Below are positions 40,621 to 55,100 of a DNA stretch of 64,000 nucleotides, one piece after another. Made by a program: the position numbers and the translations under genes. Positions within the stretch are counted from its first letter, which is position 1; the number at the start of each line of letters is the position of its first letter. Source of the stretch: Diprion similis (lineage: Eukaryota > Arthropoda > Insecta > Hymenoptera > Diprionidae); the NCBI RefSeq assembly GCF_021155765.1, contig NC_060107.1, positions 12,386,501 to 12,450,500 on the forward strand, in the 5' to 3' direction. The notes below the pieces were generated by a model. That model was given only the letters and a program-made list of their open reading frames with translations. It was not told the DNA's origin and made no database searches.

Positions 40621-41872
40621 CTCAATGCGCTGCGAGCAACGGATCAGAAGTTACAGCAAAAAAACTGATGATTTTGATCGCCATTTCTCTGCTGTGGATC
40701 CGACGCTCTTTTTCATGTGTTTTCTGAGTTCCTGGGAGTCTAATTACTCTAAAGATGGTCATACTAATCGATTCCGAGACGAGAAATATTCGGCTCAAAA
40801 AATGAGCAAAAAAGTAAGGCTAACCCTTTTGGATTCTTGGCGAAAATTTCGACGATTCTGGAAAGCGCTGCAATCAATTTCTCCGGGCACTATTCCGACG
40901 TAATTTTGCGAGAGGAATCGATAAAGCGCAGTCCCAATGCGCTGCGAGCAACGGATCAAAAGTTACAGCAAAAAAACTGAAGATTTTGATCGCCATTTCT
41001 CTGCTGTTGATCCGACGCTCTTTTTCATGTGTTGACTGAGTTCCTGGGAGTCTAATTACTCTAAAGATGGTCATACTAATCGATTCCGAGACGAGAAATT
41101 TTCGGCTCAAAAAATGAGCAAAAAAGTAAGGCTAACCCCTTTGGATTTTTGGCGAAAATTTCGACGATTTTGAAAAGCGCTGCAATCAATTTCTCCAGGC
41201 ACTATTCCGACGTAATTTTGCGAGAGGAATCGATTAGGCGCAGTCCCAATGCGCTGCGAGCAACAGATCAAAAGTTACAGCAAAAAAACTGAAGATTTTA
41301 ATCGCCATTTCTCTGCTGTTGATCCGACGCTCTTTTTCATGTGTTTTCTGAGTTCCTGGGAGTCTAATTACTCTAAAGATGGTCATACAAATCGATTCCG
41401 AGTCGAGAAATTTTCGGCTCCAAAAATGAGCAAAAAAGTAAGGCTAACCCCTTTGGATTTTTGGCGAAAATTTCGACGATTCTGAAAAGCGCTGCAATCA
41501 ATTTCTCCAGGCACTATTCCGACGTGATTTCGCGAGAGGAATCGATTAAGCGCAGTCCCAATGCGCTGCGAGCAACGGATCAAAAGTTACAGCAAAAAAA
41601 CTGAAGATTTTGATCGCCATTTCTCTGCTGTTGATCCGACGCTCTTTTTCATGTGTTTTCTAAGTTCCTGGGAGTCTAATTACTCTAGAGATGGTCATAC
41701 TAATCGATTCCGAGACGAGAAATTTTCGGCTCCAAAAATGAGCAAAAAAGTAAGGCTAACCCCTTTGGATTTTTGGCGAAAATTTCGACGATTCTGAAAA
41801 GCGCTGCAATCAATTTCTCCAGGCACTATTTCGACGTAATTTCGCGAGAGGAATCGATTAAGCGCAGTCCCA

Positions 41873-43744
41873 ATGCGCTGCGAGCAACGGATCAAAAGTT
41901 ACAGCAAAAAAACTGAAGATTTTGATCGCCATTTCTCTGCTGTTGATCCGACGCTCTTTTTCATGTGTTTTCTGAGTTCCTGGGAGTCTAATTACTCTAA
42001 AGATGGTCATACAAATCGATTCCGAGACGAGAAATTTTCGGCTTCAAAAATGAGCAAAAAAGTAAGGCTAACCCCTTTGGATTTTTGGCGAAAATTTCGA
42101 CGATTCTGAAAAGCGCTGCAATCAATTTCTCCAGGCACTATTCCGACGTAATTTTGCGAGAGGAATCGATTAAGCGCAGTCCCAATGCGCTGCGAGCAAC
42201 GGATCAAAAGTTACAGCAAAAAAACTGAAGATTTTGATCGCCATTTCTCTGCTGTTGATCCGACGCTCTTTTTCATGTGTTTTCTGAGTTCCTGGGAGTC
42301 TAATTACTCTAAAGATGGTCATACAAATCGATTCCGAGACGAGAAATTTTCGGCTCCAAAAATGAGCAAAAAAGTAAGGCTAACCCCTTTGGATTTTTGG
42401 CGAAAATTTCGACGATTCTGGAAAGCGCTGCAATCAATTTCTCCAGGCACTATTCCGACGTAATTTCGCGAGAGGAATCGATTAAGCGCAGTCCCAATGC
42501 GCTGCGAGCAACGGATCAAAAGTTACAGCCAAAAAACTGGAGATTTTGATCGCCATTTCTCTGCTGTTGATCCGACGCTCTTTTTCATAGGTTTTCTGAG
42601 TTCCTGGGAGTCTAATTACTCTAGAGATGGTCATACTAATCGATTCCGAGACGAGAAATTTTCGGCTCCAAAAATGAGCAAAAAAGTAAGGCTAACCCCT
42701 TTGGATTTTTGGCGAAAATTTCGACGATTCTGAAAAGCGCTGCAATCAATTTCTCCAGGCACTATTCCGACGTAATTTTGCGAGAGGAATCGATTAAGCG
42801 CAGTCCCAATGCGCTGCGAGCAACGGATCAAAAGTTACAGCAAAAAAACTGAAGATTTTGATCGCCATTTCTCTGCTGTTGATCCGACGCTCTTTTTCAT
42901 GTGTTTTCTGAGTTCCTGGGAGTCTAATTACTCTAAAGATGGTCATACAAATCGATTCCGAGACGAGAAATTTTCGGCTTCAAAAATGAGCAAAAAAGTA
43001 AGGCTAACCCCTTTGGATTTTTGGCGAAAATTTCGACGATTCTGAAAAGCGCTGCAATCAATTTCTCCAGGCACTATTCCGACGTAATTTTGCGAGAGGA
43101 ATCGATTAAGCGCAGTCCCAATGCGCTGCGAGCAACGGATCAAAAGTTACAGCAAAAAAACTGAAGATTTTGATCGCCATTTCTCTGCTGTTGATCCGAC
43201 GCTCTTTTTCATGTGTTTTCTGAGTTCCTGGGAGTCTAATTACTCTAAAGATGGTCATACAAATCGATTCCGAGACGAGAAATTTTCGGCTCCAAAAATG
43301 AGCAAAAAAGTAAGGCTAACCCCTTTGGATTTTTGGCGAAAATTTCGACGATTCTGGAAAGCGCTGCAATCAATTTCTCCAGGCACTATTCCGACGTAAT
43401 TTCGCGAGAGGAATCGATTAAGCGCAGTCCCAATGCGCTGCGAGCAACGGATCAAAAGTTACAGCCAAAAAACTGGAGATTTTGATCGCCATTTCTCTGC
43501 TGTTGATCCGACGCTCTTTTTCATAGGTTTTCTGAGTTCCTGGGAGTCTAATTACTCTAGAGATGGTCATACTAATCGATTCCGAGACGAGAAATTTTCG
43601 GCTCCAAAAATGAGCAAAAAAGTAAGGCTAACCCCTTTGGATTTTTGGCGAAAATTTCGACGATTCTGAAAAGCGCTGCAATCAATTTCTCCAGGCACTA
43701 TTCCGACGTAATTTCGCGAGAGGAATCCATTGAGCGCAGTCCCA
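41873..43744. repeat. Three-monomer higher-order repeat, two tandem copies
   Basis: Monomers starting at 41873, 42185 and 42497 are repeated in the same order at 42809, 43121 and 43433 (offset 936). Shared marks are GGCTTCAAAAATG in the first, GATTCTGGAAAGC in the second, and CAGCCAAAAAACTGG plus TTTCATAGG in the third. Confidence 0.85.
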
Positions 43745-44992
43745 ATGCGCTGCGAGCAACGGATCAAAAGTTACAGCAAAAAAACTGAAGATTTTGATCG
43801 CCATTTCTCTGCTGTTGATCCGACGCTCTTTTTCATGTGTTTTCTGAGTTCCTGGGAGTCTAATTACTCTAGAGATGGTCATACTAATCGATTCCGAGAC
43901 GAGAAATTTTCGGCTCCAAAAATGAGCAAAAAAGTAAGGCTAACCCCTTTGGATTTTTGGCGAAAATTTCGACGATTCTGAAAAGCGCTGCAATCAATTT
44001 CTCCAGGCACTATTCCGACGTAATTTCGCGAGAGGAATCGATTAAGCGCAGTCCCAATGCGCTGCGAGCAACGGATCAAAAGTTACAGCAAAAAAACTGA
44101 AGATTTTGATCGCCATTTCTCTGCTGTTGATCCGACGCTCTTTTTCATGTGTTTTCTGAGTTCCTGGGAGTCTAATTACTCTAGAGATGGTCATACGAAT
44201 CGATTCCGAGACGAGAAATTTTCGGCTCCAAAAATGAGCAAAAAAGTAAGGCTAACCCCTTTGGATTTTTGGCGAAAATTTCGACGATTCTGAAAAGCGC
44301 TGCAATCAATTTCTCCAGGCACTATTCCGACGTAATTTTGCGAGAGGAATCGATTAAGCGCAGTCCCAATGCGCTGCGAGCAACGGATCAAAAGTTACAG
44401 CAAAAAAACTAAAGATTTTGATCGCCATTTCTCTGCTGTTGATCCGACGCTCTTTTTCATGTGTTTTCTGAGTTCCTGGGAGTCTAATTACTCTAAAGAT
44501 GGTCATACTAATCGATTCCGAGACTAGAAATTTTCGGCTCAAAAAATGAGCAAAAAAGTCAGGCTAACCCCTTTGGATTTTTGGCGAAAATTCCGACGAT
44601 TCTGAAAAGCGCTGCAATCAATTTCTCCGGGCACTATTCCGACGTAATTTTGCGAGAGGAATCGATTAAGCGCAGTCCCAATGCGCTGCGAGCAACGGAT
44701 CAAAAGTTACAGCCAAAAAACTGGAGATTTTGATCGCCATTTCTCTGCTGTTGATCCGACGCTCTTTTTCATGTGTTTTCTGAGTTCCTGGGAGTCTAAT
44801 TACTCTAAAGATGGTCATACAAATCGATTCCGAGACGAGAAATTTTCGGCTCCAAAAATGAGCAAAAAAGTAAGGCTAACCCCTTTGGATTTTTGGCAAA
44901 AATTTCGACGATTCTGAAAAGCGCTGCAATCAATTTCTCCAGGCACTATTCCGACGTAATTTCGCGAGAGGAATCGATTAAGCGCAGTCCCA

Positions 44993-47176
44993 ATGCGCTG
45001 CGAGCAACGGATCAAAAGTTACAGCAAAAAAACTGAAGATTTTGATCGCGATTTCTCTGCTGTTGATCCGACGCTCTTTTTCATGTGTTTTCTGAGTTCC
45101 TGGGAGTCTAATTACTCTGAAGATGGTCATACAAATCGAATCCGAGACGAGAAATTTTCGGCTCCAAAAATGAGCAAAAAAGTAAGGCTAACCCCTTTGG
45201 ATTTTTGGCGAAAATTTCGACGATTCTGAAAAGCGCTGCAATCAATTTCTCCAGGCACTATTCCGACGTAATTTTGCGAGAGGAATCGGTTAAGCGCAGT
45301 CCCAATGCGCTGCGAGCAACGGATCAAAAGTTACAGCAAAAAAACTGAAGATTTTGATCGCTATTTCTCTGCTGTTGATCCGACGCTCTTTTTCATGTGT
45401 TTTCTGAGTTCCTGGGAGTCTAATTACTCTAAAGATGGTCATACAAATCGATTCCGAGACGAGAAATTCTCGGCTCCAAAAATGAGCAAAAAAGTAAGGC
45501 TAACCCCTTTGGATTTTTGGCAAAAATTTCGACGATTCTGAAAAGCGCTGCAATCAATTTCTCCAGGCACTATTCCGACGTAATTTTGCGAGAGGAATCG
45601 ATTAAGCGCAGTCCCAATGCGCTGCGAGCAACGGATCAAAAGTTACAGCGAAAAAACTGAAGATTTTGATCGCCATTTCTCTGCTGTTGATCCGACGCTC
45701 TTTTTTATGTGTTTTCTGAGTTCCTGGGAGTCTAATTACTCTAAAGATGGTCATACAAATCGATTCCGAGACGAGAAATTTTCGGCTCCCAAAATGAGCA
45801 AAAAAGTAAGGCTAACCCCTTTGGATTTTTGGCGAAAATTTCGACGATTCTGAAAAGCGCTGCAATCAATTTCTCCAGGCACTATTCCGACGTAATTTCG
45901 CGAGAGGAATCGATTAAGCGCAGTCCCAATGCGCTGCGAGCAACGGATCAAAAGTTACAGCAAAAAAACTGAAGATTTTGATCGCGATTTCTCTGCTGTT
46001 GATCCGACGCTCTTTTTCATGTGTTTTCTGAGTTCCTGGGAGTCTAATTACTCTAAAGATGGTCATACAAATCGAATCCGAGACGAGAAATTTTCGGCTC
46101 CAAAAATGAGCAAAAAAGTAAGGCTAACCCCTTTGGATTTTTGGCGAAAATTTCGACGATTCTGAAAAGCGCTGCAATCAATTTCTCCAGGCACTATTCC
46201 GACGTAATTTTGCGAGAGGAATCGGTTAGGCGCAGTCCCAATGCGCTGCGAGCAACGGATCAAAAGTTACAGCAAAAAAACTGAAGATTTTGATCGCTAT
46301 TTCTCTGCTGTTGATCCGACGCTCTTTTTCATGTGTTTTCTGAGTTCCTGGGAGTCTAATTACTCTAAAAATGGTCATACAAATCGATTCCGAGACGAGA
46401 AATTTTCGGCTCCAAGAATGAGCAAAAAAGTAAGGCTAACCCCTTTGGATTTTTGGCAAAAATTTCGACGATTCTGAAAAGCGCTGCAATCAATTTCTCC
46501 AGGCACTATTCCGACGTAATTTCGCGAGAGGAATCGATTAAGCGTAGTCCCAATGCGCTGCGAGCAACGGATCAAAAGTTACAGCAAAAAAACTGAAGAT
46601 TTTGATCGCGATTTCTCTGCTGTTGATCCGACGCTCTTTTTCATGTGTTTTCTGAGTTCCTGGGAGTCTAATTACTCTAAAGATGGTCATACAAATCGAA
46701 TCCGAGACGAGAAATTTTCGGCTCCAAAAATGAGCAAAAAAGTAAGGCTAACCCCTTTGGATTTTTGGCGAAAATTTCGACGATTCTGAAAAGCGCTGCA
46801 ATCAATTTCTCCAGGCACTATTCCGACGTAATTTTGCGAGAGGAATCGGTTAAGCGCAGTCCCAATGCGCTGCGAGCAACGGATCAAAAGTTACAGCAAA
46901 AAAACTGAAGATTTTGATCGCTATTTCTCTGCTGTTGATCCGACGCTCTTTTTCATGTGTTTTCTGAGTTCCTGGGAGTCTAATTACTCTAAAGATGGTC
47001 ATACAAATCGATTCCGAGACGAGAAATTTTCGGCTCCAAGAATGAGCAAAAAAGTAAGGCTAACCCCTTTGCATTTTTGGCAAAAATTTCGACGATTCTG
47101 AAAAGCGCTGCAATCAATTTCTCCAGGCACTATTCCGAAGTAATTTCGCGAGAGGAATCGATTAAGCGTAGTCCCA
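44993..47176. repeat. Two-monomer alternation in the satellite
   Basis: Monomers at 44993, 45929 and 46553 share GATCGCGATTTCTC and AATCGAATCCGAG. Monomers at 45305, 46241 and 46865 share GATCGCTATTTCTC and GGCAAAAATTTCG. The pairs 45929-46552 and 46553-47176 are a direct dimer duplication (offset 624). Related dimers reappear near 52794-53106 and 56226-56538. Confidence 0.8.
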
Positions 47177-47800
47177 ATGCGCTGCGAGCGACGGATCAAA
47201 AGTTACAGCAAAAAAACTGAAGATTTTGATCGCCATTTCTCTGCTGTTGATCCGACGCTCTTTTTCATGTGTTTTCTGAGTTCCTGGGAGTCTAATTACT
47301 CTAAAGATGGTCACACGAATCGATTCCGAGACGAGAAATTTTCGGCTTCAAAAATGAGCAAAAAAGTAAGGCTAACCCCTTTGGATTTTTGGCGAAAATT
47401 TCGACGATTCTGAAAAGCGCTGCAATCAATTTCTCCAGGCACTATTCCGACGTAATTTCGCGAGAGGAATCGATTAAGCGCAGTCCCAATGCGCTGCGAG
47501 CAACGGATCAAAAGTTACAGCAAAAAAACTGAAGATTTTGATCGCCATTTCTCTGCTGTTGATCCGACGCTCTTTTTCATGTGTTTTCTGAGTTCCTGGG
47601 AGTCTAATTACTCTAGAGATGGTCATACTAATCGATTCCGAGACGAGAAATTTTCGGCTCCAAAAATGAGCAAAAAAGTAAGGCTAACCCCTTTGGATTT
47701 TTGGCGAAAATTTCGACGATTCTGAAAAGCGCTGCAATCAATTTCTCCAGGCACTATTCCGACGTAATTTCGCGAGAGGAATCGATTAAGCGCAGTCCCA

Positions 47801-50800
47801 ATGCGCTGCGAGCAACGGATCAAAAGTTACAGCAAAAAAACTGAAGATTTTGATCGCCATTTCTCTGCTGTTGATCCGACGCTCTTTTTCATGTGTTTTC
47901 TGAGTTCCTGGGAGTCTAATTACTCGAGAGATGGTCATACTAATCGATTCCGAGACGAGAAATTTTCGGCTTCAAAAATGAGCAAAAAAGTAAGGCTAAC
48001 CCCTTTGGATTTTTGGCGAAAATTTCGACGATTCTGAAAAGCGCTGCAATCAATTTCTCCAGGCACTATTCCGACGTAATTTCGCGAGAGGAATCGATTA
48101 AGCGCAGTCCCAATGCGCTGCGAGCAACGGATCAAAAGTTACAGCAAAAAAACTGAAGATTTTGATCGCCATTTCTCTGCTGTTGATCCGACGCTCTTTT
48201 TCATGTGTTTTCTGAGTTCCTGGGAGTCTAATTACTCTAAAGATGGTCATACTAATCGATTCCGAGACGAGAAATTTTCGGCTCCAAAAATGAGCAAAAA
48301 AGTAAGGCTAACCCCTTTGGATTTTTGGCGAAAATTTCGACGATTCTGAAAAGCGCTGCAATCAATTTCTCCAGGCACTATTCCGACGTAATTTTGCGAG
48401 AGGAATCGATTAAGCGCAGTCCCAATGCGCTGCGAGCAACGGATCAAAAGTTACAGCAAAAAAACTGAAGATTTTGATCGCCATTTCTCTGCTGTTGATC
48501 CGACGCTCTTTTTCATGTGTTTTCTGAGTTCCTGGGAGTCTAATTACTCTAAAGATGGTCATACTAATCGATTCCGAGACTAGAAATTTTCGGCTCAAAA
48601 AATGAGCAAAAAAGTCAGGCTAACCCCTTTGGATTTTTGGCGAAAATTCCGACGATTCTGAAAAGCGCTGCAATCAATTTCTCCGGGCACTATTCCGACG
48701 TAATTTTGCAAGAGGAATCGATTAAGCGCAGTCCCAATGCACTGCGAGCAACGGATCAAAAGTTACAGCCAAAAAACTGGAGATTTTGATCGCCATTTCT
48801 CTGCTGTTGATCCGACGCTCTTTTTCATAGGTTTTCTGAGTTCCTGGGAGTCTAATTACTCAAGAGATGGTCATACTAATCGATTCCGAGACGAGAAATT
48901 TTCGGCTCCAAAAATGAGCAAAAAAGTAAGGCTAACCCCTTTGGATTTTTGGCGAAAATTTCGACGATTCTGAAAAGCGCTGCAATCAATTTCTCCAGGC
49001 ACTATTCCGACGTAATTTCGCGAGAGGAATCGATTAAGCGCAGTCCCAATGCGCTGCGAGCAACGGATCAAAAGTTACAGCAAAAAAACTGAAGATTTTG
49101 ATCGCCATTCCTCTGCTGTTGATCCGACGCTCTTTTTCATGTGTTTTCTGAGTTCCTGGGAGTCTAATTACTCTAGAGATGGTCATACTAATCGATTCCG
49201 AGACGAGAAATTTTCGGCTCCAAAAATGAGCAAAAAAGTAAGGCTAACCCCTTTGGATTTTTGGCGAAAATTTCGACGATTCTGAAAAGCGCTGCAATCA
49301 ATTTCTCCAGGCACTATTCCGACGTAATTTCGCGAGAGGAATCGATTAAGCGCAGTCCCAATGCGCTGCGAGCAACGGATCAAAAGTTACAGCAAAAAAA
49401 CTGAAGATTTTGATCGCCATTTCTCTGCTGTTGATCCGACGCTCTTTTTCATGTGTTTTCTGAGTTCCTGGGAGTCTAATTACTCTAGAGATGGTCATAC
49501 TAATCGATTCCGAGACGAGAAATTTTCGGCTCAGAAAATGAGCAAAAAAGTAAGGCTAACCCCTTTGGATTTTTGGCGAAAATTTCGACGATTCTGAAAA
49601 GCGCTGCAATCAATTTCTCCAGGCACTATTCCGACGTAATTTTGCGAGAGGAATCGATTAAGCGCAGTCCCAATGCGCTCCGAGCAACGGATCAAAAGTT
49701 ACAGCAAAAAAAAATGAAGATTTTGATCGCCATTTCTCTGCTGTTGATCCGACGCTCTTTTTCATGTGTTTTCTGAGTTCCTGGGAGTCTAATTACTCTA
49801 AAGATGGTCATACGAATCGATTCCGAGGCGAGAAATTTTCGGCTCCAAAAATGAGCAAAAAAGTAAGGCTAACCCCTTTGGATTTTTGGCGAAAATTCCG
49901 ACGATTCTGAAAAGCGCTGCAATCAATTTCTCCAGGCACTATTCCGACGTAATTTCGCGAGAGGAATCGATTAAGCGCAGTCCCAATGCGCTGCGAGCAA
50001 CGGATCAAAAGTTACAGCAAAAAAACTGAAGATTTTGATCGCCATTTCTCTGCTGTTGATCCGACGCTCTTTTTCATGTGTTTTCTGAGTTCCTGGGAGT
50101 CTAATTACTCGAGAGATGGTCATACTAATCGATTCCGAGACGAGAAATTTTCGGCTTCAAAAATGAGCAAAAAAGTAAGGCTAACCCCTTTGGATTTTTG
50201 GCGAAAATTTCGACGATTCTGAAAAGCGCTGCAATCAATTTCTCCAGGCACTATTCCGACGTAATTTCGCGAGAGGAATCGATTAAGCGCAGTCCCAATG
50301 CGCTGCGAGCAACGGATCAAAAGTTACAGCAAAAAAACTGAAGATTTTGATCGCCATTTCTCTGCTGTTGATCCGACGCTCTTTTTCATGTGTTTTCTGA
50401 GTTCCTGGGAGTCTAATTACTCTAGAGATGGTCATACTAATCGATTCCGAGACGAGAAATTTTCGGCTCCAAAAATGAGCAAAAAAGTAAGGCTAACCCC
50501 TTTGGATTTTTGGCGAAAATTTCGACGATTCTGAAAAGCGCTGCAATCAATTTCTCCAGGCACTATTCCGACGTAATTTTGCGAGAGGAATCGATTAAGC
50601 GCAGTCCCAATGCGCTGCGAGCAACGGATCAAAAGTTACAGCAAAAAAACTGAAGATTTTGATCGCCATTTCTCTGCTGTTGATCCGACGCTCTTTTTCA
50701 TGTGTTTTCTGAGTTCCTGGGAGTCTAATTACTCTAAAGATGGTCATACTAATCGATTCCGAGACTAGAAATTTTCGGCTCAAAAAATGAGCAAAAAAGT

Positions 50801-52170
50801 CAGGCTAACCCCTTTGGATTTTTGGCGAAAATTCCGACGATTCTGAAAAGCGCTGCAATCAATTTCTCCGGGCACTATTCCGACGTAATTTTGCGAGAGG
50901 AATCGATTAAGCGCAGTCCCAATGCGCTGCGAGCAACGGATCAAAAGTTACAGCCAAAAAACTGGAGATTTTGATCGCCATTTCTCTGCTGTTGATCCGA
51001 CGCTCTTTTTCATAGGTTTTCTGAGTTCCTGGGAGTCTAATTACTCGAGAGATGGTCATACTAATCGATTCCGAGACGAGAAATTTTCGGCTCCAAAAAT
51101 GAGCAAAAAAGTAAGGCTAACCCCTTTGGATTTTTGGCGAAAATTTCGACGATTCTGAAAAGCGCTGCAATCAATTTCTCCAGGCACTATTCCGACGTAA
51201 TTTCGCGAGAGGAATCGATTAAGCGCAGTCCCAATGCGCTGCGAGCAACGGATCAAAAGTTACAGCAAAAAAACTGAAGATTTTGATCGCCATTTCTCTG
51301 CTGTTGATCCGACGCTCTTTTTCATGTGTTTTCTGAGTTCCTGGGAGTCTAATTACTCTAGAGATGGTCATACTAATCGATTCCGAGACGAGAAATTTTC
51401 GGCTCCAAAAATGAGCAAAAAAGTAAGGCTAACCCCTTTGGATTTTTGGCGAAAATTTCGACGATTCTGAAAAGCGCTGCAATCAATTTCTCCAGGCACT
51501 ATTCCGACGTAATTTCGCGAGAGGAATCGATTAAGCGCAGTCCCAATGCGCTGCGAGCAACGGATCAAAAGTTACAGCAAAAAAACTGAAGATTTTGATC
51601 GCCATTTCTCTGCTGTTGATCCGACGCTCTTTTTCATGTGTTTTCTGAGTTCCTGGGAGTCTAATTACTCTAGAGATGGTCATACTAATCGATTCCGAGA
51701 CGAGAAATTTTCGGCTCAGAAAATGAGCAAAAAAGTAAGGCTAACCCCTTTGGATTTTTGGCGAAAATTTCGACAATTCTGAAAAGCGCTGCAATCAATT
51801 TCTCCAGGCACTATTCCGACGTAATTTTGCGAGAGGAATCGATTAAGCGCAGTCCCAATGCGCTCCGAGCAACGGATCAAAAGTTACAGCAAAAAAAATG
51901 AAGATTTTGATCGCCATTTCTCTGCTGTTGATCCGACGCTCTTTTTCATGTGTTTTCTGAGTTCCTGGGAGTCTAATTACTCTAAAGATGGTCATACGAA
52001 TCGATTCCGAGGCGAGAAATTTTCGGCTCCAAAAATGAGCAAAAAAGTAAGGCTAACCCCTTTGGATTTTTGGCGAAAATTTCGACGATTCTGAAAAGCG
52101 CTGCAATCAATTTCTCCAGGCACTATTCCGACGTAATTTTGCGAGAGGAATCGATTAAGCGCAGTCCCAA
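47801..52170. repeat. Seven-monomer higher-order repeat, two tandem copies
   Basis: The block at 47801-49985 recurs at 49986-52170 with the same order of variants. These include ACTCGAGAGATGG in the first monomer, GAGACTAGAAA with AAAGTCAGGC in the third, CAGCCAAAAAACTGG in the fourth, CTCAGAAAATGAGC in the sixth and an A-run variant in the seventh. The offset is 2185 rather than 2184 because the first copy carries one extra A. Confidence 0.85.
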
Positions 52171-55100
52171 TGCGCTGCGAGCAACGGATCAAAAGTTACA
52201 GCAAAAAAACTGAAGATTTTGATCGCCATTTCTCTGCTGTTGATCCGACGCTCTTTTTCATGTGTTTTCTGAGTTCCTGAGAGTCTAATTACTCTAAAGA
52301 TGGTCATACAAATCGATTCCGAGACGAGAAATTTTCGGCTCCAAAAATGAGCAAAAAAGTAAGGCTAACCCCTTTGGATTTTTGGCGAAAATTTCGACGA
52401 TTCTGGAAAGCGCTGCAATCAATTTCTCCAGGCACTATTCCGACGTAATTTCGCGAGAGGAATCGATTAAGCGCAGTCCCAATGCGCTGCGAGCAACGGA
52501 TCAAAAGTTACAGCAAAAAAACTGAAGATTTTGATCGCGATTTCTCTGCTGTTGATCCGACGCTCTTTTTCATGTGTTTTCTGAGTTCCTGGGAGTCTAA
52601 TTACTCTAAAGATGGTCATACAAATCGATTCCGAGACGAGAAATTTTCGGCTCCAAGAATGAGCAAAAAAGTAAGGCTAACCCCTTTGGATTTTTGGCAA
52701 AAATTTCGACGATTCTGAAAAGCGCTGCAATCAATTTCTCCAGGCACTATTCCGACGTAATTTCGCGAGAGGAATCGATCAAGCGTAGTCCCAATGCGCT
52801 GCGAGCAACGGATCAAAAGTTACAGCAAAAAAACTGAAGATTTTGATCGCGATTTCTCTGCTGTTGATCCGACGCTCTTTTTCATGTGTTTTCTGAGTTC
52901 CTGGGAGTCTAATTACTCTAAAGATGGTCATACAAATCGAATCCGAGACGAGAACTTTTCGGCTCCAAAAATGAGCAAAAAAGTAAGGCTAACCCCTTTG
53001 GATTTTTGGTGAAAATTTCGACGATTCTGAAAAGCGCTGCAATCAATTCCTCCAGGCACTATTCCGACGTAATTTTGCGAGAGGAATCGGTTAAGCGCAG
53101 TCCCAATGCGCTGCGAGCAACGGATCAAAAGTTACAGCAAAAAAACTGAAGATTTTGATCGCTATTTCTCTGCTGTTGATCCGACGCTCTTTTTCATGTG
53201 TTTTCTGAGTTCCTGGGAGTCTAATTACTCTAAAGATGGTCATACAAATCGATTCCGAGACGAGAAATTTTCGGCTCCAAGAATGAGCAAAAAAGTAAGG
53301 CTAACCCTTTTGGATTTTTGGCGAAAATTTCGACGATTCTGAAAAGCGCTGCAATCAATTTCTCCAGGCACTATTTCGACGTAATTTTGCGAGAGGAATC
53401 GATTAAGCGCAGTCCCAATGCGCTGCGAGCAACGGATCAAAAGTTACAGCCAAAAAACTGAAGATTTTGATCGCCATTTCTCTGCTGTTGATCCGACGCT
53501 CTTTTTTATGTGTTTTCTGAGTTCCTGGGAGTCTAATTACTCGAGAGATGGTCATACTAATCGATTCCGAGACGAGAAATTTTCGGCTCCAAAAATGAGC
53601 GAAAAAGTAAGGCTAACCCCTTTGGATTTTTGGCGAAAATTTCGACGATTCTGAAAAGCGCTGCAATCAATTTCTCCAGGCACTATTCCGACGTAATTTT
53701 GCGAGAGGAATCGATTAAGCGCAGTCCCAATGCGCTGCGAGCAACGGATCAAAAGTTACAGCAAAAAAACTGAAGATTTTGATCGCCATTTCTCTGCTGT
53801 TGATCCGACGCTCTTTTTCATGTGTTTTCTGAGTTCCTGGGAGTCTAATTACTCTAAAGATGGTCATACGAATCGATTCCGAGACGAGAAATTTTCGGCT
53901 TCAAAAATGAGCAAAAAAGTAAGGCTAACCCCTTTGGATTTTTGGCGAAAATTTCGACGATTCTGAAAAGCGCTGCAATCAATTTCTCCAGGCACTATTC
54001 CGACGTAATTTTGCGAGAGGAATCGATTAAGCGCAGTCCCAATGCGCTGCGAGCAACGGATCAAAAGTTACAGCAAAAAAACTGAAGATTTTGATCGCCA
54101 TTTCTCTGCTGTTGATCCGACGCTCTTTTTCATGTGTTTTCTGAGTTCCTGGGAGTCTAATTACTCTAAAGATGGTCATACAAATCGATTCCGAGACGAG
54201 AAATTTTCGGCTCCAAAAATGAGCAAAAAAGTAAGGCTAACCCCTTTGGATTTTTGGCGAAAATTTCGACGATTCTGAAAAGCGCTGCAATCAATTTCTC
54301 CAGGCACTATTCCGACGTAATTTCCCGAGAGGAATCGATTAAGCGCAGTCCTAATGCGCTGCGAGCAACGGATCAAAAGTTACAGCAAAAAAACTGAAGA
54401 TTTTAATCGCTATTTCTCTGCTGTTGATCCGACGCTCTTTTTCATGTGTTTTCTGAGTTCCTGGGAGTCTAATTACTCTAAAGATGGTCATACGAAACGA
54501 TTCCGAGACGAGAAATTTTCGGCTCCAAAAATGAGCAAAAAAGTAAGGCTAACCCCTTTGGATTTTTGGCGAAAATTTCGACGATTCTGAAAAGCGCTGC
54601 AATCAATTTCTCCAGGCACTATTCCGACGTAATTTTGCGAGAGGAATCGATTAAGCGCAGTCCCAATGCGCTGCGAGCAACGGATCAAAAGTTACAGCAA
54701 AAAAACTGAAGATTTTGATCGCCATTTCTCTGCTGTTGATCCGACGCTCTTTTTCATGTGTTTTCTGAGTTCCTGGGAGTCTAATCACTCCAAAGATGGT
54801 CATACTAATCGATTCCGAGACGAGAAGTTTTCGGCTCAAAAAATGAGCAAAAAAGTAAGGCTAACCCCTTTGGATTTTTGGCGAAAATTTCGACGATTCT
54901 GAAAAGCGCTGCAATCAATTTCTCCAGGCACTATTCCGACGTAATTTTGCGAGAGGAATCGATTAAGCGCAGTCCCAATGCGCTGCGAGCAACGGATCAA
55001 AAGTTACAGCAAAAAAACTGAAGATTTTGATCGCCATTTCTCTGCTGTTGATCCGACGCTCTTTTTCATGTGTTTTCTGAGTTCCTGGGAGTCTAATTAC

